Below, piece by piece: positions 28,861 through 39,922 of a stretch of 64,000 nucleotides of DNA. The DNA comes from Shouchella rhizosphaerae (GTDB lineage: Bacteria; Bacillota; Bacilli; Bacillales; Bacillaceae_D). Location: the NCBI RefSeq assembly GCF_900142675.1, contig NZ_FRBS01000001.1, positions 992,001 to 1,056,000 of the forward strand, written 5' to 3'. Numbering within the stretch: the stretch's first letter is position 1; each line of letters begins with the position of its first letter. A program made the translations under genes and the position numbers. The notes below the pieces were generated by a model. It did no database searches. It saw nothing but the letters and a program-made list of their open reading frames with translations, and was not told the DNA's origin.

Positions 28861-31800
28861 TTACCCGTGTTGCGGCATGCTCCAAGTTGCAAATGTAATC
28901 GACTCAAGCACGCTGAGCAGCGCTTGTGCTGTATCAATGGACGTTAAGCAGACAACGCCATTTTCTACGGACTCACGGCGAATCCGAAAACCATCACGCG
29001 CTGGTTGTTTGCCTCTGGTCAATGTATTAATGACAAACTGGACTTCGCCTTGGCGGATTAGATCAAGCAAATGGGGTTCCCCTTCATTAATTTTGTTAAC
29101 GACTTTGACTGGGATGCCCGCTTCTGCCAGTACATTTGCCGTCCCGGATGTGGCCACAAGGCTATAGCCAATTTCATGGAACCGTTTGGCAATGCTGACT
29201 GATTCATTTTTATCTTTATCAGCGATTGTAAACAATACCGCACCGTGGGCAGGGATGTTCATGCCTGAAGCAACAAGGCCCTTGTAAAGCGCTTTTTCCA
29301 ACGTTTGATCCCGCCCCATTACTTCACCTGTTGATTTCATTTCCGGGCCGAGGGAAATATCGACGCGGCGTAATTTGGCAAAGGAGAACACTGGCACTTT
29401 TACAGACACTTCCTCCGTCTCTGGGTGGTAGCCTGATTGGTAGCCGAGCTGGCGCAGTGTTTTGCCGAGCATGACATGCGTGGCAACTTTAGCCATTGGC
29501 ACGCCCGTAATTTTGCTTAAAAATGGCACGGTCCGGCTTGAGCGCGGGTTTACCTCAAGGACATAGACGTCATCTTTATGCCAAACAAATTGGATGTTCA
29601 AAAGACCGACAATGTTTAACCCTTTAGCTATGCTCGTTGTCCGCTCAATTAAGCGTTGCTTCAAATGGTCTGGCACGGTTTGCGGCGGATAAACAGCAAT
29701 CGAATCGCCAGAATGGACGCCTGCCCGTTCAATATGTTCCATAATCCCAGGAATGTAAACGTCGTTGCCGTCACTAATCGCATCGACTTCTAGTTCTTTT
29801 CCTGTCAAATAGCGGTCGACAAGCACAGGGTGCTTCGGATTCACTTTAACTGCCGTCTGCATATAGCGCAGCAACTCTTCCTCATGGTAGACAATTTCCA
29901 TTGCCCGGCCGCCAAGGACATACGAAGGGCGCACTAAAACAGGATAGCCGATTTTACGGGCAATAGCGACAGCTCCGTCAACGGATGTAGCTGTTTTGCC
30001 AAGCGGCTGTGGAATCCCTAGTTCTACAAGTGTTTGTTCAAACTTGTCCCGGTCTTCTGCCCTGTCCATATCTTCAAGCGTTGTGCCAATAATGGAAACG
30101 CCCCGCTCTGCTAAAGCGGCTGCTAGATTAATAGCCGTTTGCCCACCAAATTGGACAATCACGCCTTTTGGTTTCTCTAAACCGACGACGTGCATCACAT
30201 CTTCAACTGTCAATGGCTCGAAGTAGAGTTTGTCTGAAGTAGAAAAGTCTGTCGACACCGTTTCTGGATTGTTGTTCATAATAATGGCTTCATAACCGGC
30301 TTCCTTAATGGCCCATACTGTATGGACGGTCGCATAGTCGAACTCAATTCCTTGTCCAATGCGGATAGGGCCTGAGCCTAAAACAAGAATGCTCTCTTTT
30401 TCTGTCCGCTGTGATTCATTCTCTTGTTCGTAGGTGCTGTAAAAGTAAGGCGTTGGTGAAGCAAATTCTGCTGCACAGGTGTCAACCATTTTATATACGG
30501 GCACAATTCCTGCCTGTTGCCTTACTGCAAAAACATCTTTCTCTTCACTGCCCCACTTGCGGCCAATGTAGGAATCTGAAAAGCCAGCACGTTTCAGGCG
30601 CACTAACATCGCCTCATTGCTACGGGCCTCGTTTATCGTCTCTTCTAGAGCAACAATACGCGCAAGCTTTTGCAAGAAAAAGCGGTCGATGCTTGTCGTT
30701 TCATAAATGGTCTCTACTGAAATGCCTTTTCGCAGCAAAGCGCCAATCGCAAACAGCCGTTCATCGTCTGCTCTTGCTATTTTTTCTAATAGCTCGTCTT
30801 CCGGCTTCTTTTCTAACTGTTCATCGAACAAATGATCATAGCCAGCTTCTAGAGAGCGAATTGCTTTTAAAAGCGATTCTTCCAAGGAGCGGCCGATCGC
30901 CATCACTTCTCCTGTCGCTTTCATTTGCGTACCAAGTTTGCGGTTGGCTGATTCGAATTTATCAAACGGCCAGCGCGGTATTTTCGCGACGACATAGTCA
31001 AGGCTCGGTTCAAAGCTGGCATACGTCGTTTCTGTTACTGGATTTTTCAGTTCATCCAAATGGTAGCCGACTGCAATTTTGGCTGCGATTTTCGCAATCG
31101 GGTAGCCTGTCGCTTTCGAGGCCAGCGCCGAAGAGCGGCTCACCCGCGGATTGACTTCGATGATGTAATACTGGTCGCTGTGTGCATCAAGGGCAAACTG
31201 GACATTGCAGCCACCTTCTATGCCAAGAGCGCGGATAATCGAAAGCGCTGAATTTCTCAACATTTGGTAGTCGTTATCAGAAAGCGTTTGGCTAGGTGCA
31301 AATACGATGGAATCGCCAGTATGGACGCCAACAGGATCAAAGTTTTCCATGTTGCAGACGACGATGGCTTCATCTTTGCTGTCACGCATCACTTCGTATT
31401 CTACTTCTTTAAAGCCAGCAATGCTCTTTTCAACTAAACATTGTGTAACAGGGCTGTATTTTAATCCGCTCGCAACGATTTCTGCTAAATCTTCATCATT
31501 ATAAGCAATCCCCCCGCCAGTGCCGCCAAGCGTATAAGCAGGACGAATAATGACAGGGTAGCCAATCGTTTCGACAAAGGCGAACGCTTCGTCAAGCGTA
31601 TGGACGATTTCACTTTCTGGAACTGGTTCGCCAAGCACGTTCATTAACGCCCGAAATTGTTCTCTGTCTTCTGCTTGCTCAATCGCATCTAGTTTCGTGC
31701 CGAGCAGCTCGATTTGATACTGCTCAAGAATTCCAGCATTTTTTAATTCAAGCGCCATGTTTAAGCCCGTTTGTCCGCCTAATGTCGGCAAAAGGCCGTC

Positions 31801-32049
31801 GGGGCGTTCTTTGCGGATAATCCGGGTAACAAATTCAAGCGTGAGCGGTTCAATATAAACCCTATCCGCCATTGCTGTATCTGTCATGATTGTCGCTGGG
31901 TTCGAATTAATTAAAATGACTTCATACCCTTCTTCTTTCAGCGCTTGGCATGCCTGCGTTCCGGCATAATCAAACTCTGCTGCCTGTCCAATTACAATGG
32001 GCCCTGAGCCGATAACAAGTATTTTTGTTAAGTCTGTCCGTTTTGGCAT
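28861..32049 (-). CDS. carB: Carbamoyl-phosphate synthase large chain, pyrimidine-specific
   Basis: 1062 residues; pyrAB in B. subtilis nomenclature. Tandem ATP-grasp halves, each opening with ILVIGSGPI or ILVLGSGPI (about residues 10 and 554), with grasp loops [10 protein letters not shown] and GGRAMEIVY, followed by a C-terminal MGS-like regulatory domain (about 930-1062) that binds UMP/PRPP-type effectors. ATG at 32049 with GGAG nine bases upstream. Works with carA; product feeds PyrB. Confidence 0.97.
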   Translation of the reverse strand: MPKRTDLTKILVIGSGPIVIGQAAEFDYAGTQACQALKEEGYEVILINSNPATIMTDTAMADRVYIEPLTLEFVTRIIRKERPDGLLPTLGGQTGLNMALELKNAGILEQYQIELLGTKLDAIEQAEDREQFRALMNVLGEPVPESEIVHTLDEAFAFVETIGYPVIIRPAYTLGGTGGGIAYNDEDLAEIVASGLKYSPVTQCLVEKSIAGFKEVEYEVMRDSKDEAIVVCNMENFDPVGVHTGDSIVFAPSQTLSDNDYQMLRNSALSIIRALGIEGGCNVQFALDAHSDQYYIIEVNPRVSRSSALASKATGYPIAKIAAKIAVGYHLDELKNPVTETTYASFEPSLDYVVAKIPRWPFDKFESANRKLGTQMKATGEVMAIGRSLEESLLKAIRSLEAGYDHLFDEQLEKKPEDELLEKIARADDERLFAIGALLRKGISVETIYETTSIDRFFLQKLARIVALEETINEARSNEAMLVRLKRAGFSDSYIGRKWGSEEKDVFAVRQQAGIVPVYKMVDTCAAEFASPTPYFYSTYEQENESQRTEKESILVLGSGPIRIGQGIEFDYATVHTVWAIKEAGYEAIIMNNNPETVSTDFSTSDKLYFEPLTVEDVMHVVGLEKPKGVIVQFGGQTAINLAAALAERGVSIIGTTLEDMDRAEDRDKFEQTLVELGIPQPLGKTATSVDGAVAIARKIGYPVLVRPSYVLGGRAMEIVYHEEELLRYMQTAVKVNPKHPVLVDRYLTGKELEVDAISDGNDVYIPGIMEHIERAGVHSGDSIAVYPPQTVPDHLKQRLIERTTSIAKGLNIVGLLNIQFVWHKDDVYVLEVNPRSSRTVPFLSKITGVPMAKVATHVMLGKTLRQLGYQSGYHPETEEVSVKVPVFSFAKLRRVDISLGPEMKSTGEVMGRDQTLEKALYKGLVASGMNIPAHGAVLFTIADKDKNESVSIAKRFHEIGYSLVATSGTANVLAEAGIPVKVVNKINEGEPHLLDLIRQGEVQFVINTLTRGKQPARDGFRIRRESVENGVVCLTSIDTAQALLSVLESITFATWSMPQHG

Positions 32050-32068
32050 ATTCACACGCTCCTAGCTG

Positions 32069-33154
32069 TTATGCGTAAACTTTTCCTTTTTTTTCGGTCA
32101 TCATGTGGATAAACGTATCAAATAAATGGCTGGCGTCATGAGGGCCAGGCGATGCTTCTGGATGATACTGCACGCTAAATGCATGCCCTTCTTTATGGCG
32201 AAGGCCTTCAACGGAGCCATCATTGACAGCCACATGTGTGAGCTTGAGCGCAGTCCCTTCCAATGACGCAGCATCGACTGTATAGCCGTGGTTTTGGGCG
32301 GTAATGTCAATTCGTCCAGTAGCGAGCTCCCGTACGGGGTGGTTGGAACCACGGTGGCCAAATGTCATCTTGCTCGTCGTCGCTCCACAAGCAAGCGCCA
32401 GCAATTGGTGGCCTAAGCAAATGCCGAAAAGAGGGATATCGCCAAGCAGTTGCTTGACTGTTTCCACTGTCTCAGGGACATTTTCTGGGTCGCCTGGTCC
32501 ATTTGAAACAAGCACACCATCGACGCCAAGGCGCTTAATCTCATCTGCACCTGTATTGTAAGGGACAACGACGACATCACAATGGCGGTCGATGAGTGAT
32601 TGCAGAATACCATGTTTCATGCCGCAATCGATTAAAGCAACCCGCATGCCTTTCCCTGGTACATGGTAAGCAGTATTCGTTGATACACGGGCAACTTGGT
32701 CAGTAAGCGGCTTGCTTTCCCGCAAACCCCTTGCCACTTGTTCGACGTCTACATCAAGATCGCAAATGCGGCCACGGCGTGTGCCATGTGCGCGAATTTT
32801 TCTTGTTAACATGCGTGTATCAATGCCAGCAATCCCAGGAATGCCTTTGGCGGCAAGTAGGTCGTGCAGCGATTCTTGTTTGCGCCAATGGCTTGGTTCG
32901 TGCTCGATTTCACGCACAATCAATCCGGCAATCGCTGGTTGCAGTGATTCAAAATCGTCGCGGTTAATGCCATAATTGCCAATTAGCGGATAGGTCAGCA
33001 TGACGATTTGCCCGCAATAAGAGGGATCAGACATAATTTCTTGGTAGCCAGTCATGCCCGTATTGAAGACGACTTCCCCGCTCATTTCGACATCAGCGCC
33101 AAATCCTTCTCCTCTTAAAACTGTACCGTCTTCAAGAACAAGCAGTTTATTCAT
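32069..33154 (-). CDS. carA: Carbamoyl-phosphate synthase small chain, pyrimidine-specific
   Basis: 361 residues; pyrAA. Glutamine amidotransferase that supplies ammonia to CarB. Class I catalytic triad: nucleophile Cys in [14 protein letters not shown] (about residues 242-255) and His/Glu in [11 protein letters not shown] (about 328-338). ATG at 33154 overlaps the pyrC stop by 8 bases. A longer in-frame N-terminal extension inside pyrC is not conserved. Confidence 0.96.
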   Translation of the reverse strand: MNKLLVLEDGTVLRGEGFGADVEMSGEVVFNTGMTGYQEIMSDPSYCGQIVMLTYPLIGNYGINRDDFESLQPAIAGLIVREIEHEPSHWRKQESLHDLLAAKGIPGIAGIDTRMLTRKIRAHGTRRGRICDLDVDVEQVARGLRESKPLTDQVARVSTNTAYHVPGKGMRVALIDCGMKHGILQSLIDRHCDVVVVPYNTGADEIKRLGVDGVLVSNGPGDPENVPETVETVKQLLGDIPLFGICLGHQLLALACGATTSKMTFGHRGSNHPVRELATGRIDITAQNHGYTVDAASLEGTALKLTHVAVNDGSVEGLRHKEGHAFSVQYHPEASPGPHDASHLFDTFIHMMTEKKGKVYA

Positions 33155-34430
33155 TGGTGATACGCTCCTTTTTATACACAGTTTTTCCTGCCACCATCGT
33201 CGCTTGTGGGATGCCTGCACAGTCCCAGCCAGCAAAAGGGGTATTTTTGCCTTTCGACAAAAACATACTCGGGTCAATGGTTTCATTTGCCTTTAAGTCA
33301 ATCAGCGTTAGATCGGCTGCTGCCCCAACTTGGAGTGTCCCATATGGAAGATTAAATGTTTGCGCCGGCTTGACTGTCAACCAATCGATAAGCTGTTTTA
33401 GCGTAAATGTTCCTGGCTTGACAAAATGTGTATATAAAAGCGGAAAGGCGGTTTCCAATCCGACGATGCCAAATGGCGCCCGTTCGAGTGAAGCACTCTT
33501 TTCTTCTGCTGTATGCGGCGCATGGTCAGTTGCTATGAAATCAATCGTGCCATCGAGCAAACCGGCTACTAATGCGTCACGGTCTTCTTTTGCGCGAAGA
33601 GGCGGATTCATTTTAAAATTCGGATCTTTGCCAATGATATCGTCTTCGCATAAAAGCAAGTGATGTGGTGTCACTTCTGCGGTTACGCGTATGCCTGCTT
33701 TTTTCGCATCACGGATCGTACGCACCGATTCTTTTGTGGAAACATGGCAGACGTGATAGTGAGCACCAGCCGCTTCGGCCAGCAACACATCGCGGGCGAT
33801 ATGGACGGCTTCACAAACAGAGGGAATGCCATTCAAGCCGTGTGCTTTTGCATAGTGGCCTTCGTGAACAGCGCCGCCATTTATAAGTGAATTGTCTTCG
33901 CAATGGGCGACAACGGCCATATTTAATGCTGCTGCTTCTTTCATTGCCGAAAGCATCATCCCTGCTTCTTGAATGCCGACGCCATCGTCTGTAAAAGCGA
34001 ATGCCCCCGCTTCTTTTAATGCCTTAAAGTCTGTTAACTCTTGGCCAAGTTGCCTTGTTGTAATCGAAGCATACGGAAGCACGCGCACCACTGCCGTTTC
34101 CGAAATACGCGCTTGCAACAGGTCCAATTGTTCAGCATTGTCAGGGACAGGGCGCGTATTGGGCATAGCTGCCACTGTCGTAAAGCCACCCCGTGCCGCG
34201 GCTTTAGTTCCTGTTTCAATTGTTTCTTTCTTCTCGCCACCTGGTTCACGCAAATGAACATGTACGTCAACAAAACCTGGGCTGATCAACAAACCTGTTG
34301 CATCAAATTGTTCACGAATGTCCCCATCAGCAACATGCTCAACAATTTTTCCGTCTTTTATATACACATCTTTAGCTACTTGTTCGCCATTTTCGTCAAG
34401 AATAAACCCACCAGTCACTTTCATTGCCAT
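33147..34430 (-). CDS. pyrC: Dihydroorotase
   Basis: 427 residues. Type I zinc amidohydrolase cyclising carbamoyl-aspartate. Zinc ligands in [17 protein letters not shown] (about residues 56-72), bridging region FTDDG, a His in AHCEDNSL and HVCHVSTKE, and the catalytic Asp in ATDHAPHT (about 303-310). ATG at 34430 with GGGG ten bases upstream; the ATG two codons later is equally possible. Confidence 0.96.
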   Translation of the reverse strand: MAMKVTGGFILDENGEQVAKDVYIKDGKIVEHVADGDIREQFDATGLLISPGFVDVHVHLREPGGEKKETIETGTKAAARGGFTTVAAMPNTRPVPDNAEQLDLLQARISETAVVRVLPYASITTRQLGQELTDFKALKEAGAFAFTDDGVGIQEAGMMLSAMKEAAALNMAVVAHCEDNSLINGGAVHEGHYAKAHGLNGIPSVCEAVHIARDVLLAEAAGAHYHVCHVSTKESVRTIRDAKKAGIRVTAEVTPHHLLLCEDDIIGKDPNFKMNPPLRAKEDRDALVAGLLDGTIDFIATDHAPHTAEEKSASLERAPFGIVGLETAFPLLYTHFVKPGTFTLKQLIDWLTVKPAQTFNLPYGTLQVGAAADLTLIDLKANETIDPSMFLSKGKNTPFAGWDCAGIPQATMVAGKTVYKKERITNE

Positions 34431-34465
34431 TGTCGCTCATCCCCTTTTTTGTAGTCTAATCGCTG

Positions 34466-35371
34466 TTATGCAAGTGCCCGCTTTAACACAGCCATGCGTA
34501 CGGCAACGCCATTGGCGCTCTGTTTGTAAATCCGTGACCGTTTGCACTCAACGAGCACGCTCGCGATTTCAACGTCTCGGTTAACAGGTGCGGGGTGCAT
34601 GATGATACTTTGTTTTGCCATTAGTGCTTCACGTTGTTCGGTTAAACCATATGCTTGATGGTACGCCTCTTTAGAAAATAGCGCGTTGTCATCATGACGT
34701 TCATGTTGGACGCGAAGCATCATCAGGACATCTGCTTGTCTGGCAGCTTCGTCCATTGAGACGTGCGTGTACGTATCTGTAAACTCACCCATCCACTCAA
34801 TTGGCCCAGCAACGGATACACGAGCGCCGAGCCTTGTCAAAATGTCTGCATTGGAGCGAGCTACACGGCTATGAGCCAAGTCACCAGCAATGACAACATG
34901 TAAGCCTGAAAACGAGCTGAATTCTTGTTTGATTGTTAATAAGTCAAGCAGCGATTGAGTTGGATGGTTGCCACAGCCATCGCCTGCGTTAATGATTGGC
35001 ACTGACAGTCCCTTTAACTCATGAAAGTAAGCGTCTTGGCGGTGGCGAATGACAAGCGCGCTTGCTCCAATTGATTCCAGTGTACGTGCTGTATCATACA
35101 GGCTCTCTCCTTTTTGCGTGCTCGCGTGCTGCCCATCGAATTGCAGCACTTCTAAGCCGAGGCGCCGCTCAGCGACTTCAAAGCTAAAGCGGGTTCTCGT
35201 GCTCGGTTCAAAAAACAAGTTCGCCACAAACAGTTGCATCCTTGGTTTCCAAACAGCTCCAGCCGCAAATGATTCAGCCGTTTTTAGGAGGTCTAACACC
35301 TCGCTTACACCCATCTCATTCATCGTGCACAAGCCTTTTTGTGTGGCTTTCTCGATTTGTGCGCTTAACAT
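34466..35371 (-). CDS. pyrB: Aspartate carbamoyltransferase catalytic chain
   Basis: 301 residues. Transfers carbamoyl to aspartate. Carbamoyl-phosphate site [13 protein letters not shown] (about residues 53-65), 80s-loop STQKGES, and substrate motifs [10 protein letters not shown] (about 134) and [10 protein letters not shown]. No regulatory chain (pyrI) is present, as usual in bacilli. ATG with AGGAGG eight bases upstream. The 62-base gap to pyrP lacks a PyrR site. Confidence 0.96.
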
Positions 35372-35433
35372 GTAGTCGGCCTCCTTTTTTTAAGCAAACG
35401 TCTATGGCAACAATTAGGCGCGAATCAGCGCTT

Positions 35434-36735
35434 TTAATTGGCGTCTGATTCAAACATGTCTTTTTGTCCGTAACTAACACTGCGGTTCGGCAACAACCCG
35501 TGAAGAATAAGGCCGATGACCGTCGCAAGGGACATGCCGGCAATTTCAAACGAATCAGTAAAGCGGACCGCAGCACCGCCAATGCCAATCACCAGGATAA
35601 TGGAAGCAATCACCATATTTCGTTTTTCACCCATGTCAACTCGATTATCGACAAGCATTCGAATGCCAGCCGAGGCAATAATGCCAAATAGGAGGATCGA
35701 AACACCGCCCATTACTGCTGGAGGAATCGAACTAATCAATGCCGCTACTTTGCCGACAAAGGCGAATGCGATAGCCAACACGGCGGCGCCGCCGACAACA
35801 AATACGCTGAACACTCTCGTGATGGCGACAACACCGACGTTTTCGCCGTAAGTGGTATTTGGCGGACCGCCAACTGCGGCTGCAATCATAGTCGCCAACC
35901 CATCCCCCATCACCGTTCTGTGCATTCCTGGTTGCTTAAGAAAGTTTTTGCCAGCTACTTTGCTTAATACCATCAATTGGCCCGTGTGTTCTGCGAGCGT
36001 TACGAGAGCCACTGGCGCCATGATTGCAACAATGGCCCAGTTAACTGTTGGCGAATACGTCACAAATGGAACGATTAATTCAGGGACAGAGAACCAGCTG
36101 GCTGTGCGGATCGGTTCTAAATCAATCAACCCTTGCCAAAGGGCGAACAAGTAGCCAGCAATTAAGCCTAACAAAATCGGGATTAAGTTTAGAAATCCTT
36201 TGAAATACATCGTTGCGACAACAGCTACGAATAAAGTGACGCCTGCCGTAGCGATATGAACGAGGCTATATTCTTCTGAATTAGGCAAATACATGGCATT
36301 TCCAACAGCGGTTGTGGCTAGGCTTAACCCAATTACCATAATCACTGGGCCGACAACAATTGGCGGCAATACTTTTGTAATCCAGCCTGTACCAGCGAAT
36401 TTAATAAACAGGGCGACAATCCCATATACCAAACCGGCAAAGAAACTGCCGACCATCGCTCCCTCTATCCCGCCAAGTGCCTGCGAGGTTGTCAGTGGCA
36501 CGATAAAAGCAAAGCTGGAGCCGAGGTATGCAGGAACTTGCCCTTTTGTGACAAGAATAAATGCAAGTGTTCCGAGACCGCTTGAAAAAAGAGCTGTAGC
36601 CGGGCTCATGCCAACAAGAAAGGGAACAAGTACAGTTGCCCCAAACATGGCGCATAAATGCTGTAAGCTAAACAGCAGCCACTCTCCAGGGCGTGGAATT
36701 TCTTTGATGCCTAATCTCATGTTCGTTTGCTTCAT
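35434..36735 (-). CDS. pyrP: Uracil permease (NCS2 family)
   Basis: 433 residues, about 14 membrane segments. NCS2/UraA-type uracil:proton symporter. Family motifs: GWLLFSLQHLCAMFGATVLVPF-like start (residues about 17-37), SSFAFIVP, and substrate-site segment TTYGENVGVVAITRVFS (about 296-312). ATG start with AAGGAGA upstream. It lies between the second PyrR attenuator and pyrB and imports uracil for salvage. Confidence 0.95.
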   Translation of the reverse strand: MKQTNMRLGIKEIPRPGEWLLFSLQHLCAMFGATVLVPFLVGMSPATALFSSGLGTLAFILVTKGQVPAYLGSSFAFIVPLTTSQALGGIEGAMVGSFFAGLVYGIVALFIKFAGTGWITKVLPPIVVGPVIMVIGLSLATTAVGNAMYLPNSEEYSLVHIATAGVTLFVAVVATMYFKGFLNLIPILLGLIAGYLFALWQGLIDLEPIRTASWFSVPELIVPFVTYSPTVNWAIVAIMAPVALVTLAEHTGQLMVLSKVAGKNFLKQPGMHRTVMGDGLATMIAAAVGGPPNTTYGENVGVVAITRVFSVFVVGGAAVLAIAFAFVGKVAALISSIPPAVMGGVSILLFGIIASAGIRMLVDNRVDMGEKRNMVIASIILVIGIGGAAVRFTDSFEIAGMSLATVIGLILHGLLPNRSVSYGQKDMFESDAN

Positions 36736-36764
36736 AATTAATCTCCTTCGCTTCCTAAGCTAAT

Positions 36765-36865
36765 AAAAAACCTCCTGTGCAAGCACAGGAGGCGGCAAGA
36801 AAGAAGCGCAGGCAAAAAACAGCGTGCGTTTCGGTCCTCTTGCCAGCCTCACTGGACTGCGTTTA
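36765..36865 (-). promoter_or_regulatory. PyrR-dependent attenuator between pyrR and pyrP
   Basis: PyrR binding-loop consensus AGTCCAGTGAGGCT (36858 down to 36845) followed by the terminator CCTCCTGTG-CTTG-CACAGGAGG (36771-36792) and a T6 run, all in minus-strand orientation. When UMP is high, PyrR binds the loop and favours the terminator, reducing pyrP and downstream expression. Confidence 0.92.
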
Positions 36866-36873
36866 AAGAGGGT

Positions 36874-37520
<647 letters not shown>

Positions 37521-37539
37521 GACGTTTTCTATCTCACTC

Positions 37540-37568
37540 ATTATTGCAAACTCGTCAATGGTTGTCAA
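37540..37568 (-). promoter_or_regulatory. Sigma-A promoter of the pyr operon
   Basis: TTGACA (37568-37563), 17-base spacer, AATAAT (37545-37540) on the minus strand. It overlaps the last codons of the rluD-type gene and is about 30 bases ahead of the first PyrR loop. Confidence 0.75.
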
Positions 37569-38473
37569 TGGACATTTCGCAAATCAACGAGCAATTTTTC
37601 CATCTCTGCTGGGAGAGGTGCAGAAAAACGGAGTCGTTCCCCTGTTCGTGGATGGGTAAAGCCAAGTGTTTCCGCGTGCAAAGCTTGGCCATTGATCGGG
37701 AGCGTTTTTTTCGGACCATATTTCGGATCGCCTGCTAATGGATGGCCGATATAGTTGAAATGGACGCGGATTTGGTGTGTTCGTCCCGTTTCCAGTTCAC
37801 AAGATATATAACTATATTGTTTGAACGTTTCCTCCAGTGAAAAATGGGTCACAGCCGGCCGGCTGTTGACATGGGTGACAGCCATCTTCTGGCGGTCTTT
37901 TGGGTCTCGACCGATCGGTGCGTCAATCGTCCCTTTTGCATGTGGGATCACGCCATGAACGATTGCTTTGTAACGTCTTTCAGTCGTCTTTGCTTTTAAC
38001 TGGGCCGCCAAATGCTCGTGGGCAGCGTCATGTTTTGCAGCCATAATGAGACCCGATGTATCTTTGTCAATACGGTGGACAATCCCTGGACGAATTTCCC
38101 CATTAATGCCTGAGAGGTCTTTGCAATGAAACAACAGAGCATTGACGAGCGTGCCACTCTCATGTCCAGGAGCAGGATGGACAACCAAGCCCCGGGGCTT
38201 GTTGACGACGATCACATCGCTATCTTCATAAACAACGTCTAACGGGATATCTTCCCCTAAAAGTTCCACTTCCTGGGCTGCTGGTTCTGTCAGCGTGACT
38301 TTGTCGCCTTGCTGAACTTTTGAATTTGTTTTGACTTCTTTCTCATTGACAAGCACAGCTCCTTCATTTATCCAGCGTTGAACCGCTGTCCGCGATGCTT
38401 GTCCGTGCAAATCAACGACCACTTTATCAATACGCTGTTCGTGGTGTTCTTTTGTAATGATCCATTGCTCCAT
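37565..38473 (-). CDS. RluD-type 23S rRNA pseudouridine synthase (YlyB)
   Basis: 302 residues. N-terminal S4 RNA-binding domain (about 12-75, SRTAVQRWINEGAVLVN) and RluA-family catalytic domain with the active-site Asp in VHRIDKDTSGLIM (about residues 135-147). Expected to modify 23S rRNA positions in the helix 69 region, as RluD does. The ATG follows the lspA stop directly. The pyr promoter is embedded in its 3' end. Confidence 0.93.
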   Translation of the reverse strand: MEQWIITKEHHEQRIDKVVVDLHGQASRTAVQRWINEGAVLVNEKEVKTNSKVQQGDKVTLTEPAAQEVELLGEDIPLDVVYEDSDVIVVNKPRGLVVHPAPGHESGTLVNALLFHCKDLSGINGEIRPGIVHRIDKDTSGLIMAAKHDAAHEHLAAQLKAKTTERRYKAIVHGVIPHAKGTIDAPIGRDPKDRQKMAVTHVNSRPAVTHFSLEETFKQYSYISCELETGRTHQIRVHFNYIGHPLAGDPKYGPKKTLPINGQALHAETLGFTHPRTGERLRFSAPLPAEMEKLLVDLRNVH

Positions 38474-38929
38474 TTATCGTGTGCTCCTTTTTTCATTGCG
38501 CCCTTGAATCAATATGTTTAGTAAAAAAAGGCCGACGCCAATGGTCAAGGCTGAATCAGCGATATTAAAAATCGGGAAATCGCCAAATGTATCGATAAAA
38601 TCGACGACTTCTTGCCGTAAAAGGCGGTCAATGAAATTGCCAATCGCCCCTCCTAGCACAAGTCCGAGAGCGATTTTTAACAAGCGGTTGCCTTTTGCTT
38701 CTGTTTGGATGAGATAAATGATCACACCAACAATGATGGTGGTAACGACGTAAAAGAACCACATTTGGCCTTGCAAAATGCCGAAAGCGGCTCCTGTATT
38801 GCGATGAGAATATAGGTAAAGGACTTGATCAATAATCGGGATTCGTTCGCCCAACTCCATAGAAGTTACGACTAGCCACTTCGTTAACTGGTCTAGTGCG
38901 ATAATGATCAGTGCCACTATGTATGCCAT
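38474..38929 (-). CDS. lspA: Lipoprotein signal peptidase (signal peptidase II)
   Basis: 151 residues, four membrane helices. Cleaves signal peptides of prolipoproteins. Catalytic aspartates in IGNFIDRL (about residues 98-105) and FNIADS (about 120-125); also RNTGAAFG (about 44-51). ATG start with GGGGG nine bases upstream. Promoter candidate at 38961-38989. Confidence 0.96.
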   Translation of the reverse strand: MAYIVALIIIALDQLTKWLVVTSMELGERIPIIDQVLYLYSHRNTGAAFGILQGQMWFFYVVTTIIVGVIIYLIQTEAKGNRLLKIALGLVLGGAIGNFIDRLLRQEVVDFIDTFGDFPIFNIADSALTIGVGLFLLNILIQGRNEKRSTR

Positions 38930-38960
38930 TGCTTTTCCCCCACTTCATATACATAGGGTA

Positions 38961-38989
38961 AGTGTAGCATAAATCCATGAAAATGTCCG
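38961..38989 (-). promoter_or_regulatory. Sigma-A-type promoter for lspA
   Basis: CGGACA (38989-38984), 17-base spacer, extended -10 TGC-TACACT (TACACT 38966-38961), about 32 bases before the lspA start. Confidence 0.55.
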
Positions 38990-39128
38990 CTTCAGATTAA
39001 AGCAAACGCGCGCGTCGTGCCAAAAACGAGCGACCTTTCGACACTGCCCAACCCCTAAGTCAATTCTTGCTTATATGAAGTTTGCGAGCGTTTACTTGTT
39101 TGTAAGCGCCCGCTAGCGGTGAGCAATC

Positions 39129-39752
39129 TTAGTCGCGGCGATATCGTTTGTAATGGTCGTTGCGTTCAATTTGGACACTGTCAGGGCCATGATAACCGTC
39201 TATCCCCGTTGATAAGAAGCCTTCATATGCCTCTACTCCGTTTGCGCCATACTCGTCCGTATCCCCTGTTTCCTCGTCATATTCCGGCGATGTATCATGG
39301 AAACGGGCAACAGATTGGTATGCGTCTTCGCCGTCAAAAAAGGTAGCGTCCTTATCATCATTGTTATAAGCTTCAAACCCTTTTAAGACATCTTCCTCAA
39401 CAGGGCGGTACTCCTCAAACGGCCTGCTTTCTTCCACTACCGTTCTCGCTGCTGGATAAGCTTCCAAGCGCTCATAAGGAATCGCTTTCCCTGTCTTCTC
39501 GCAAATGCCGTACGAACCATCGTTAAATTTTTCCAGTGCATGTTCAACTTCATGAAGTTCATCTTTTATATGATTGTGAACAGCTTGGTCCTTTTCCCGT
39601 TCGAATAAGTCCGTCGCTGTATCAGCAGGATGGTTGTCATACTGTGATAGTTCCCCTGTATCATGGTCATTGATTTGATTGGCAAGTGTTTGTTCTAACT
39701 CGTGCTTTTGTTGTTGTAATGCTTGTTTTAGTTTTAACCACTTTTGATCCAT
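39129..39752 (-). CDS. TraR/DksA-type (YteA-like) regulatory protein
   Basis: 207 residues. N-terminal coiled coil (residues about 5-85, Gln/Glu/Leu-rich) followed by a DksA-like zinc-finger region, GICEKTGKAIPYERLEAYP (about 106-124). Only one of the four usual cysteines remains, as in B. subtilis YteA. The C-terminal half is acidic and Tyr-rich. ATG at 39752 with GGGGG eight bases upstream. It sits between ileS and lspA, the position of ylyA in B. subtilis, a DksA-type modulator of forespore transcription. Exact orthology is uncertain. Confidence 0.82.
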   Translation of the reverse strand: MDQKWLKLKQALQQQKHELEQTLANQINDHDTGELSQYDNHPADTATDLFEREKDQAVHNHIKDELHEVEHALEKFNDGSYGICEKTGKAIPYERLEAYPAARTVVEESRPFEEYRPVEEDVLKGFEAYNNDDKDATFFDGEDAYQSVARFHDTSPEYDEETGDTDEYGANGVEAYEGFLSTGIDGYHGPDSVQIERNDHYKRYRRD

Positions 39753-39843
39753 GCTAACATCCCCCTTCTTGAAATTAGCATCACCAAAAACAGCCGTTTT
39801 TGCCCAAGCAAATCTAACCAGATCGGAAATACAAAAGAACACG

Positions 39844-39876
39844 AAAAAAGCTAGTCGAGTGTACACTCGACTAGCT
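39844..39876 (-). terminator. Terminator downstream of ileS (26-base perfect palindrome)
   Basis: The sequence 39850-39875 is its own reverse complement over 26 bases, giving an 11-bp stem with a 4-base loop, followed by TTTTTT on the minus strand. Confidence 0.88.
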
Positions 39877-39922
39877 CAAGACTCCTCGTTCAATGGGATG
39901 TGGACACAAGCTGATCGTTGCC

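Noticed and set aside
30411-31154. 247-codon plus-strand frame opposite carB
   Set aside because: Low-complexity Leu/Ser/Arg translation typical of antisense frames; carB is unmistakable on the other strand.
32069-33286. Long N-terminal extension of carA (44 extra residues)
   Set aside because: It lies inside pyrC; the conserved N-terminus and translational overlap favour ATG 33154.
35395-35440. Possible third pyr attenuator from a GAATCAG/CTGATTC inverted repeat at the pyrP stop
   Set aside because: No PyrR binding-loop consensus and no T-run after the stem.
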